Below are positions 1-9,039 of a DNA stretch of 64,000 bases, piece after piece (the first letter of the stretch is position 1; every line of letters starts with the position of its first letter). The position numbers were made by a program, and so were the translations under genes. The notes beneath the pieces are model-generated. The model had not been told where the DNA came from and made no database searches. It was given only the letters and a program-made list of their open reading frames with translations. The stretch is taken from positions 501,908 to 565,907 of the forward strand of contig CAUYUJ010015271.1 in the NCBI GenBank assembly GCA_963575745.1. Reading direction: 5' to 3'. The DNA comes from Prorocentrum cordatum. Its lineage: Eukaryota > Sar > Dinophyceae > Prorocentrales > Prorocentraceae.

Positions 1-540
1 GGGCCTCTTGGGGGCTCTTTGGGGCCTCTTGGGTGCGTCAGGGAGGTCTCTTGGGGCCTCTTGGGGGCCTCTTGGGTCCTCCTGGGAGCTTCATCGGGCG
101 GGAGGCTGGGATTCTCAGTTCGTGGTCCCTCTCGTGGACTCTTCTTGGGGCCGTTTTGGAGTGGAGCTCTTTTGGGCCGTCTTGGAGTTCTCCGGGGCCG
201 TCTTGGGAGCCTCTTGGAGGCCTCTCTGGCCGTCTTGGGGTGATCCTGGGGGCCTCGTGGACGGGTTTGAACGCCGTGAAGGCTGCAATATTGAATCTTA
301 TTAAAATGTTCGTCTTCCAACTGGAGTTTGAAGATTTTGGCCTCTTGGGGGCTTCTTGGGAGGCTTCTTGGAGGCCTCTGGGGGGTCTTCGCGGCCTCTT
401 GGGCCGTTTTGGGCTCAGCTTGGGCGTCTTGGAGCGATCTTTCGGCGACTGTGGGCTCTCGTGGACCGTCTTGGGGGCTTCTTGGGAGGCGTCAAGCGTT
501 GTCTTGCAACTCAAGAGCGAGCCCAGGGAGCCCAGACCGC
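1..540. repeat. Degenerate 10-11-bp G-rich tandem array, copy A
   Basis: Head-to-tail variants of CTTGGGGGCCT. Successive CTTGG cores begin 10 or 11 bases apart, for example at 7, 17 and 28, then 50, 60, 71 and 81. A less regular stretch with an AT-richer interruption lies at about 270-335. All frames stay open because the unit lacks stop codons, so the Leu/Gly/Ser/Trp-rich translations are not genes. The same family recurs at 17130-18960, 32165-32320 and 45370-45960. Confidence 0.85.
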
Positions 541-559
541 CCCGGGTGAGTTCAGTCCG

Positions 560-690
560 GGGATTGGCGCGGCCGGGGGGGAGGTCAAATCTCCGGTTTT
601 GGGGTCCCTTGGGGGTGGGTATGAGGGGTAAACTATCTCACACGCCTAGAGACCCACAAGGGGTCGGCGGATTCTCTGTGCCGAATCCGT
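560..690. repeat. Block adjoining the G-rich array, shared with 18995-19105
   Basis: Shares spaced words with 18995-19105, including CTCACACGCC / TTCACACGCC and then a run close to AAGGGGTCGGCGGATT. Both blocks lie immediately downstream of a 10-11-bp G-rich array. The array therefore seems to be one part of a larger dispersed repeat that includes a non-array 3' segment. Function unknown. Confidence 0.5.
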
Positions 691-1512
691 CGGTCCGAAT
701 CCGGATCTCTGGTCGGCTCGCGGGGGGCCGCTGCGGTGCAGTTCAGCACCCATGCCTGCACAACAGCTCGAGCCGAATTAGCCGCACAGTCCACGCGGTG
801 ATATGAGGAACACATCTGGTTCGGGAGGGGCTTCCATTTCTGGGCCGTTCCTCAGACCAACGTAGGGGAGCTTGCTTATTGCCGAAGGTCGCTGTGGCCA
901 TAACAGCCCCTTCGTTCTTTACTTAAGGTTCTTTGCGACAAGACGATGACTGTAACTCCCAGCGCCTTTCCTGGAATCGCTCGTTCCCGCTCCCTCTCTC
1001 TTCCCGCCCGTTCTTCGCAGAAGTGATGAACCCACTCAAAGACTGGGAGCTGCTCAGTCTCAAGGGCAGCAAAGGTCATATCTGAAAATGCGATGGCATC
1101 CAGGGTTGACCAGCGACGCTTGCTCCCAGGCGTGCCGCGCATGCTGCCCCGGGACCGTGAAGATTGGGTCGGAGGCGCTCCACTAGGTGGTGGGGGAGAG
1201 AGCGGACAGACGACGACGACGACGACGACGACGACGCACAGACGCACAGACGCACAGACGCACAGACGCGCTCGGCGAGGTTCGAACCTCGGCCTGAAAG
1301 GAGGATGAGGACGAAAAAGAATATCAGGAGGAAAGAACGCGGATGGGAAGAAGGATGACGACAAGGAGGCGGCTGAAGAGGGCGATGAGTCAGAGGAGGA
1401 CCAAGGAGGCTCTTAGCATTACTCTTCATTGTTGTGCATTGTTTTACGCTGCTTTCGATTCCTTGTCATCGCGTTGCAATTCTTGACGGATGTTTTCATT
1501 CGGCCTTCAGTA
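691..1512. other. Non-coding stretch with small microsatellites
   Basis: No credible gene. It contains (GAC)n at 1208-1236 followed by an 8-bp tandem repeat ACGCACAG at about 1232-1268. Next comes a 16-bp perfect palindrome CGAGGTTCGAACCTCG near 1276, which resembles a tRNA T arm only superficially. Short open frames here are translations of the microsatellite. Confidence 0.6.
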
Positions 1513-1558
1513 TACCTTGAGACTCCAAGGTCGATCTATAGTGCGGGGTCGAACTATA
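1513..1558 (+). repeat. Left terminal inverted repeat
   Basis: Perfect 46-bp inverted match to 11102-11147. Inside it, GGTCGATCTATAGT and ACTATAGATCGACC (ending just beyond the TIR) form a 14-bp inverted repeat, so each end can itself form a hairpin. A partial CACTATAGTCCAACC copy follows at about 1586, giving subterminal repetition of the same word. Confidence 0.9.
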
Positions 1559-1793
1559 GATCGACCTGGCACTTTCCTTGGGTCGCACTATAGTCCAACC
1601 CATGATTTTTGGCCAGGTCGTACTTTTCTTCGCTCGCGCATTAATGGATCCCCTGAGTGAGGGGGCATGCGTCCCCTGAGCGAGGGGTATCGGCTGCATC
1701 ACATTGCGCGCATGTTACAACATCCCGCAGCTGCGAAGGCTCGAGGGCACATAGCGCTACTCTTGCTTGCGCGCACTGCGCGGGGGGTGGGCA

Positions 1794-3199
1794 ATGGTCA
1801 AGGGCAAGACGGAGGTGAAGATACGGGCTTCTTCTGTGACTGAGGAACAGTTGAAGCCGCTCGTGAAACAGCACATTGATCTCATCGAAAAATGCCAACT
1901 GCAAGGGGGCATAGATGACTTCATGAAGAACAACATGCCGTTTCTCTTGCCGCTTGCGCAGCTCACCACACGCGTCAAATGGAAGAACCTCCAGGATGTC
2001 GTGTTGAAGCAGAAGCCGAACATGCACCAGGAAGAGTGTAGGCGTTTCTGCCAGGAGGTGGCCAACGCTTTCAGCCATGTTTGCAACAAGTTCTACATCG
2101 CCAAGACGGGGGGGAAGCTGGAGGCGCGCGCAAAAATGCTTGGGGTGGCAATGGGGCTGCAGCCTGGCAGGGCAAGCCCAAGCACAGGAGAGAGCAAAAA
2201 ACGCGCCGACAGCAGCTCCGACATAGAGATGAACCCTCCAAAATCTTCCACGGCCGCCGCGTCGTCCAGCGCAGATGGGGGCAGCAGGCGCAATGTCATC
2301 AAGAACGCCTTCGGCATCAGCCCGCCTCCGAAACCGGCAGGGAAGAAACAGAAGGTTGCCACGTGGAGCCCGATGGTGGTGTTCTCGTCGCAGGAGGACG
2401 TCGAGCTCGCTGACCCGCCCGCCGCGGCCCCGAAGGAGGATCGGAGGGGGCGGGCAGGGTGGGAGGGGGAGGGGGGCAGTTTTGATTTTTCACGGCGTAA
2501 CCGAACCCCTTCGGGAGGGGAGCTCGGGAGGGGCAAGTGAGAGACCCGCCCCAGGATCCCCTGGCCACGTATTTCGATTTCAACTCCGAGCCGATGTGCA
2601 CGGTGATGAAGTTCGCAGACAGGGAGGAGCGGGGAACACTGACGAAAGGAGGCGATGGTTTCTTGGATGCCGTGTTTCCCGACGGCAGGACGGAGAAGAC
2701 GGAGCAGCCCAACGCCCTCCTGGCAGCAAGAGCGGCAGCCGCGCAGGCGAAGGCGAAAGCGTGCAAAAAAGGGAAGCCAGCAGGACATGTAGTGGCAAAG
2801 AAGCCTGCAATGAGAAAGCCCAGTGCAGCCGCCGCGAACACGGAGACGGACCAGGACGATGAGGGGGAGGAGGAAGAGCAGCTGGAACCCGATGAGCCCG
2901 TGGATGCTGCAGATGAGCCCTCGGTCGGCGCTGGGCCCCCCGCTGGCCACGCCGACCGCGGGTACAGCGTGATGCACTACAAGGGGGACCGCTCTATCGG
3001 GTTGAAGCGGACGCGCGGTGAGAAGAACCAGTTCGTGAGTTTCGGCGGGAAAAAGTACAAGGACACCTTGGACGAGGCCACGCTCAGGGAGATCGGCGCA
3101 GAGCCGAAGAAGGCCTTGGTCGACGGCGCCGTGGCTGACACCAAGGAAGCTGCTAAGGCGGAGGCTGGGCGCTTAGTGGCACAGCGCTTGGGCGACTAA
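1794..3199 (+). CDS. TIR-element gene 1, unknown function, two exons
   Basis: Exon 1 starts at ATG 1794 (MVKGKTEVKIRASS) and runs to about 2440-2460. Exon 2 starts at 2555 after a CCCCAG acceptor and ends at TAA 3199, giving roughly 430 residues. The N-terminal 120 residues look helical (EEQLKPLVKQHIDLIEKC). A Ser/Ala/Lys-rich linker follows, then an acidic stretch, then a C-terminal block with YKGDRSIGLKRTRGEKNQF and FGGKKYKDT. I have seen similar C-terminal blocks in unannotated dinoflagellate proteins but know no function for them. The roughly 100-bp intron carries a CCCCTTCGGGAGGGG palindrome; its donor is not obvious. A nuclear accessory protein of the element is a guess. Confidence 0.55.
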
Positions 3200-3956
3200 T
3201 CGCATCCATCCTCATCATCGCATCCATCCTCATCATCATCCTTACCGTCTTCATCGCCATTGCCATCGCCATGCCCGTTGGCAGAGCGCCCTCTCCAGTG
3301 CTAGACGACACCCCCTCATCGCAGGGGCGCCCCTCCGTGAGGGGACCGCGCGATGGATTGGCGAGTGATGGAACCCCTTAAGAGGGGGACCCCTTAAGAG
3401 GGGCTTCAGCACACTCGCGATAAGACAGGGCAACGGCCCCCTCCGAGAGGGGGCCCCTCGGGGGGGGGGATCAAAGGTGCGGCAGTCTGCTTACTCATTA
3501 TGTGTATGGCATTGCGTTTCCTCCTCGTTCCATCCCTCTCCCATTTGCGTTCATGTTCTTCATCCGCAACCGTTCGACAGAGCTGACACCCGGCGCGCTT
3601 GGGGGCCAGCCCCCCGCCCCGAGCTCGCGGCCATGCGGGCGCCCATCATGCGCCTCTCGGCGCCCCAGGCCGCGCGGAAGCAGAATGCAAGGGGGGAGTT
3701 GGGGCAGGATGAGGAGAAAAGTAAGAGCGACGGCCACTTGTTTGGCCATCTGGGCGATGAAAAATCAATCCAGCAGCCGAGTTTTAGACCCGCCTTTTTT
3801 TAAGCAAAAAAAGGGGGTCTAAAATTGGACGAATTCCTATGAAATTCCATTACATTCACCCCCCCGAAGGGCCTCCCACGAGGCCCCCAGATTTTAGCCT
3901 TTTGAGTCTGACTAAAAACTTTCGGCCGCAACCGTTCTGGACCCCAGGCTTCCGGC
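3200..3956. other. Intergenic region with palindromes and a strong hairpin
   Basis: Directly after gene 1 comes a CATCCTCATCATCG microsatellite (3200-3270), then three CCCCT..AGGGG palindromes. An imperfect hairpin at 3782-3824 pairs TTTTAGACCCGCC plus a T run with an A run plus GGGGGTCTAAAA across a 4-base loop. No gene is supported. Confidence 0.6.
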
Positions 3957-5756
3957 ATGATGATGTCGGGCGGCTGCGGCGGCGGGCTGCCTCCAGAAGG
4001 CGGTGGCGGCGGCAAGCGGCCTCACGAGGAGCTGGGGGTACAAGTGGTTAAGGCGCCCCTTCCTGAGGGGATCCGTTTACAGAGACCCCTGCCAGAGGGG
4101 ATTCATCGATAGAACCTCCCCTTCCTGAGGGGATTCATTCACAGAGACCCGTGACCCTTCCTGAAGGGATTGATTTACAGAGACACCCTGCAGGACGGGC
4201 ACGCGCCTGTCTGCGAGGCCGAGGACGACGACAGCGAGGCGGAGGAGGAATTCATGCTGGACTTCCAGGACCACAGGAAGCGGTACACCCGCTCGTCCCA
4301 CCGCTTGTGGCTTCGCAAGATGAACTGCAAGAAGTGTTGGCAGTGCGGCAAACACACCTTCTTCTCGGTGTGCGTTGGCAAGACGTGCCAGGAACACCAC
4401 GCGACCCAGTGGTTCCACGAGCACGGCGACCGCGACCGCAACGGGAGGAGGTGGAGGGGCGGCAAGAGCGAGGTCGCCAGAGCCAGGCAACGCAAGGGTG
4501 CAAGTGGTGGGGAGGGGGGAACCCTCAAACATTGAGGAATGAAGTTATGTCGGTTTGATGTTTTGATTTTCTCAATGTTTATCCTGGTCAGTTTTCTGCG
4601 CCTGCCAGGCACTGGCAGCGGAGGTGCGATACCAGGGAGGCGGTCTTGGTCGGCCTGCTGCAGGACCGCGCCCCCCCCCTCTGCCCCGCGCTGCCAAGAA
4701 GGGAGGGCCCCTGTTTGAGGGGATAAACGAGGGGGGACCGAATAAACGCAAGGAGAGGCCCCTCTCATGGGGGTGAGCTTACTTCGTTCCCCGACAGGAG
4801 CAGCAGAGCGAAACAGCAGCGCAGCCGCCGCCCCCGCAGGGGGGGCCAACGCCACCGATCGGCCCGCCACCCGCAGCACTGTTAGCAGCAGCAGCGGCTG
4901 GACCCCCCGCAGCAGCACCGCTAGCAGGAGCGCCGCCACCCGCAGCACCAGACCCGCCCGCAGCAGCAGCAGCAGCGGCAGCACCTGCCGAAGCAATGCA
5001 GGTTGACGCCTCCGACGACGGAGCCCGAGAGGGGGAGGAAGAAGAGGAGGATGAGGGCGAGGAGGAAGAGGGCATGGAGGAGGAAGCGGAGTCAGAGGAG
5101 CCTGATGAGCTGATGAGGCTAGAGGAAGAGCACGCAAGGCAGCATCGGAGGCTCTTGCGGGCATTGAATCGCACGGAGGCGGCACAGAGGCGCGTCGAAA
5201 GGCACAAAGAGCGCCTTCGGCAGGAGCAGGAGCGCAGGGCAGAGCAGGAGATCATCCGCCTGAGGCGGGCGCAACAACAGCAGAGGGGCGCCGCGCTGAG
5301 GCGGGAGGCAGAGGCCCGCCTGGAGCTGCAGAGGGCAGCAGAGGCCGCCGAAGCGCAGGCGAGGACGAGGCTGCTGGCTGCCGAAGCGGCCGCACGGAGG
5401 GCGGAAGAGGCGGCCAAGGCTGCCAAGGATGCGGAGGACGCAGCGCGGGCCAAGGAGGAAGCGGAGCAGAAACAGAAACGAGAGGCAGAGGAGCGGCAGG
5501 CGGCAGAGACGGCAGCGCCAGAAGCGGCAACACCAGAGCAGCCAGAGACGGGCGCAGCAACGGCGGACGCAGCCAGGGCGGACGCGGAGAACGCAGACAA
5601 CAAAAAGAAGGACCCCAAAGCAAAAAAAGGCCCCGCGCGGACCAGGCGGGGGGCAGACCCTCGAAAGGGGGGAGGGGCGACAAAGACAAGGACAAGGACA
5701 CTGAGAAGGACAAGGGCAATGGCAAGCGCCCGAAGGCGACCTCTAAGAGGGGCTAG
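3957..5756 (+). CDS. TIR-element gene 2: Cys-rich domain plus long coiled coil
   Basis: Predicted exons are 3957-4052 (MMMSGGCGGGLPPEGG), about 4194-4490 and 4798-5756. Intron 1 fits GC-AG at 4053-4193 in phase 0; intron 2 ends at CCGACAG before 4798, with an uncertain donor. Exon 2 has an acidic leader, then a compact Cys/His cluster (CKKCWQCGKHTFF, VCVGKTCQEHH) that could bind zinc. Exon 3 begins Pro/Ala-rich, turns strongly acidic at about 5030-5100, then forms a long Arg/Glu/Ala coiled coil (5110-5500). The frame must shift by one base near the A7 run at 5631 to reach the natural-looking Lys/Asp-rich end (DKDKDKDTEKDKGNGKRP) and TAG 5756. Without the shift the frame runs to 5904 through low-quality sequence. 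Function unknown; a DNA- or RNA-binding accessory protein is possible. Confidence 0.5.
4053..4193 (+). repeat. Intron built of 30-35-bp palindrome-bearing repeats
   Basis: The predicted GC-AG intron of gene 2 holds about four direct copies of a 30-35-bp unit. Each has CCCTTCCTGAGGGGATT or CCCCTGCCAGAGGGG followed by an AT-richer spacer and ACAGAGACCC. Repeated ACAG trinucleotides give several possible acceptors. This looks like local amplification of a palindromic intron element. Confidence 0.7.
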
Positions 5757-6084
5757 GACCGCTTCTCCATCCTCCTGGTCACTCTTCCTCCTGCTCCTGC
5801 TTGTCGCCCGCCCTCCTCCTTGTCCATCTCCCTCTTGCTTCTGCTCTTCCCCCTTGTCAATCTTCCTCCTGCACCCCCATCCGCCCCAGGGCGGCGCGCC
5901 CTGAGCCGCGGGGCGACCGCGTCGGCGACGGCGCCGACATCCATATACATTTGCGCGGCCTCTCGCGCCAGAATAGAGGCGGTACGGGTTAAGGGGACTT
6001 TGCTTGACTGCGGCCCCTGCATTGCAGGGGCGCGCGCGGCTGCCCCTGGCAGAGGGGGCGGACGATCGCGAAACCGATTATCTT
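5757..6084. other. 3' flank of gene 2
   Basis: Pyrimidine-rich CTCCTGCTC-type sequence followed by two CCCCT..AGGGG palindromes (about 6018 and 6041). No supported gene. Confidence 0.5.
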
Positions 6085-6268
6085 AAGGGGAAATTCTCTT
6101 TGGAGAATCCTCTTAAGAGAATTCTCTTAAGAGAATTCTCTTAAGAGAATTCTCCTAAGAGAATTCTCTTAAGAGAATTGTGTGGATGTCTCAGGTAAAA
6201 CCAACAATTCTCTTAAGAGAATTCTCTTAAGAGAATTCTCTTAAGAGAATTCTCTTAAGAGAATCTCT
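6085..6268. repeat. Self-complementary 14-bp tandem array, two blocks
   Basis: The unit TTAAGAGAATTCTC is repeated in two blocks (about 6085-6180 and 6206-6268), separated by about 25 unique bases. The unit contains the palindromes GAGAATTCTC and CTTAAG, so each strand can fold on itself at almost any register and the two blocks can pair with each other. A few units carry single changes (CCTAAG, TTTGGAG). Confidence 0.9.
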
Positions 6269-6378
6269 CTCAAGGTCGCTTGCAGTGCACCCCCCCTCGC
6301 TGCATGGGGGCCAGACGAGTCCCGCTGAGGGGCGAAACGCCCCTGGCTGAGGGTGGGGTGGGGGTGTGGGGGGTGGGG

Positions 6379-6643
<265 letters not shown>

Positions 6644-6649
6644 CGGGGC

Positions 6650-7260
6650 TGAACCGTATCTGACGGGCCCCCTAGGGGGGTTGGGGGGCGCGGTGTTCCT
6701 GATTGAGGGGAGCCCCTGAAACATCTTTGACGGGCCCCTTGCGGAGGGGGACCACCGTCCTTTACTGAGGGTGAGCCCCTTTAATGAGGGGGGGCAGTGT
6801 GAGCAGGGGCAGCAGGGGGGAGCAGTAGCATTGCATCATGGGTGAGTCGTTCGGGCCCCTGTGCTTGCCTGCCGCGCAAAGCAATCCAGAGAGGGGGGTG
6901 CCCCTTTTTGAGGGGACGCGCACCCCTTACTGAGGGGGAGGCCCTGGCACATCCCCTCCCCCTCCCCGCCTCGCCGCTGATGAGGTAGCACCCCTTCTCT
7001 TCGAGGGGGAGGAGGCGACCGCGTGGGTTGCGAGCCCCTTCGAGGGGAGAGAAACGAACCCCTGGCTGAGGGGACGGCTCGACGATACTGAACTGTACCA
7101 CCACGCACGCCACACCCACAGCACCACACCACACCCACACGCACCACTGAAGTGCGCGGGGAAGGCCCCCGACGATCTACTTGCCATTCGCAGGCGTTTC
7201 GGCTGCCGCAGGGCATTTCGATTTTGCTGCTGTATCCCAAATTTCAGGGGTCAGTCCCGC
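6650..7260. other. Intergenic region rich in palindromes
   Basis: At least five CCCCT..AGGGG-type hairpins occur between 6700 and 7075, followed by a CAC-rich stretch (7098-7145). No coding block is convincing until the frame leading into gene 3. Confidence 0.5.
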
Positions 7261-7333
7261 GGCAGCCATGCCCGCCCCAGGAGTAGTCCCTCCTCTGCTC
7301 CTGCTGGGCACTCTCCTCGCACCGTTGCGCAGC

Positions 7334-8608
7334 ATGGCACCGAAGAAGAAGATCGAGGGCCAGGGCGCACCAGCGGCGAAGAAGTCGAAGGCGGCCCCGA
7401 AGGGGCACGGGCTCGACAAGCAGGAGGCCGACAAGATGAGGGCGTGGCTCAAGTACCAGTCGGAGAAGAAGGACGGCAGCGGGAAACCTACGAGCACAGC
7501 AGAATCCGCCAGAGCAGCCCAGGCGCTTTGGAACGGGATGAAGGACCCAGCCGATCGGAAGCGTTTCTTGCAGACCTTCGCGAGTGACAAGGACAAGACA
7601 CTTGACTGGTTGGCCACCTTCGAAGAGAGATGCACGAATGAAGAGGTGCACGCGCGCTCTGCCAAGAAAGGGTACCGGAATGTATCGCAGGCACTGGCCC
7701 TCAAGAACCTCACCATCAAAGACTTTGCGAACATCCAGGAAGCCACTGCCTTCGCGCAGGAATGGTGGGAGGAGAACAGCGAAGAGCATGGCACCAAAGA
7801 AGAATTCCCCATCAAGGAAGATGTCAAGGACAGGCCTCTGTGGAAGGAGTGGTACTTCGTCGAGCGCAACATGGACGATGACCAGCTGGTGACGAAGGAC
7901 TCGCGCACCTTCAAGGGGACGTCCAACCTGAAGAACCTGAAGCAACTCGAAGCTGCAGGCATCAGGATGGCCGAGCTCCCGTCGTCCAGCGCTTCGGGGT
8001 CGGGTGGGGGCGGCGAGGTGAAGATCGAGAATCCGCACTGGCCAGAGATCGTGAGTAAGAAGGACGAGATCGCGCGCCGTCCTCGGCAGCCGCCCCCTGC
8101 CCTTCCATCTCTGGTGCTCTGCCAGGCCCCTCCCAGAGGGGGGCCCTCTCCCCCGCCACGCCCCCGCCGCCCCTCCTGGAGGGGATGGCGATAGAAACTG
8201 GTTCGTATCCGTTCTGTCGTGCGTTGTTTGCGTTGAAAAGCATGTCGGCGCATTGCTTGTTTATGATCCCTACCAAGGCAAATGCTGGTCAAGTATCAGA
8301 AGGAGCTGAAGTTCCTAAAGCACACGAAGAATCAGTTGCTCGCGAAGGCTGGGGATCAGGATCAGAAGGACCGTCAGAGCTTCCAGAACTGGGCCGATGA
8401 GTGCAAGAAGTGCGTGGACAATGCGGACCAGCACGAGACGGCGATGGAGGTTCTGATTGCGAAAATTGAGGGCGCTGATTCTGTCGGCAAGGACACGGAC
8501 ATGTACGATAAGCTGAAGAATGAGGTCCAGGCCGCCTACAACACACACGAGCACATGTTCGAGGGCATTCAGCTCTCGGTCAAGCGCTTCAAGAAGTTCC
8601 TCAATTGA
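7334..8608 (+). CDS. TIR-element gene 3, unknown helical protein, two exons
   Basis: The preferred start is ATG 7334 (MAPKKKIEGQGAPAAKKSK), giving a basic, nuclear-localisation-like N-terminus; an in-frame ATG at 7268 would add a hydrophobic leader. Exon 1 runs to about 8050, where GTGAGTAAG resembles a donor. Exon 2 resumes near 8278 after ACCAAG and ends at TGA 8608, for about 350 residues in total. Exon 1 is mixed helical with Trp-rich patches (AFAQEWWEENSEEH, PLWKEWYFVERN). Exon 2 is charged and helical (MLVKYQKELKFLKHTKNQ). The intron holds two CCCCT..AGGGG palindromes. No catalytic motif is visible and I do not recognise a named family. Confidence 0.55.
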
Positions 8609-8975
8609 GCTGCGGCCCTACATCTACATCTACATATCAGTATTTACATGCATATATGCAGTAGGGTTTGAGATGCTCTGCCTCGCCCGACGACACGCAT
8701 GCAGCGCTGCCTTTCCGACGCCCGTGGGAAAACGAGAACTTGCCGCTTCCCCTGCCAGGGGTGCCCCTTCGTGAGGGGCCGCATGTTTCTGGGTTTGCCA
8801 GTGAAGAAGCCCCCCTCATCGCAGGGGCGAGGGGGGAGGGGGGGGGCGGGGGGGAGGGGGGCTTGGTATCGTCAGGAGGGGAGTAGCAGGAGGGGAGGGG
8901 CATGAAAGGGACTGAAGGAGGGCGCGGAGGAGGGGCGCGGGAAAGGGCAAGGGCTCCTTGCCTCAGCCGCGCATG
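8609..8975. other. Gene 3 to gene 4 spacer
   Basis: Starts with CTACATCTACATCTACATA tandem hexamers, then two palindromes (about 8763 and 8815) and purine-rich GGGGAGG sequence (8825-8940). No gene is supported. Confidence 0.5.
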
Positions 8976-9000
8976 TCCGTAGCCACTGCATTGGCTCAAG
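8976..9000 (+). other. Spliced-leader relic upstream of gene 4
   Basis: Dinoflagellate nuclear mRNAs receive a 22-nt trans-spliced leader. Here TCCGTAGCCA and TTGGCTCAAG, the two 10-base ends of that leader, occur in the right order and strand. They are separated by CTGCA instead of TT, giving 25 bases with a small central expansion. The relic ends 39 bases before the predicted start of gene 4. Genomic leader relics are established marks of reverse-transcribed and reinserted mRNA, so gene 4 may have passed through an mRNA stage. Confidence 0.75.
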
Positions 9001-9039
9001 GCCGCCGCGCTCGCGCCTGTCTCCCGCGGGCCCCGCGGG

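Noticed and set aside
33-806. Leu/Gly/Trp-rich frames through the G-rich arrays (also at 17098-17760 and 45207-45947)
   Set aside because: Low-complexity translation of 10-11-bp repeats that contain no stop codons; equally long frames exist on the other strand.
1272-1290. tRNA T-arm-like GAGGTTCGAACCTCGG
   Set aside because: It is a 16-bp palindrome; stem pairing does not fit a 5-bp T stem with a 7-base loop, and there is no acceptor, D or anticodon arm around it.
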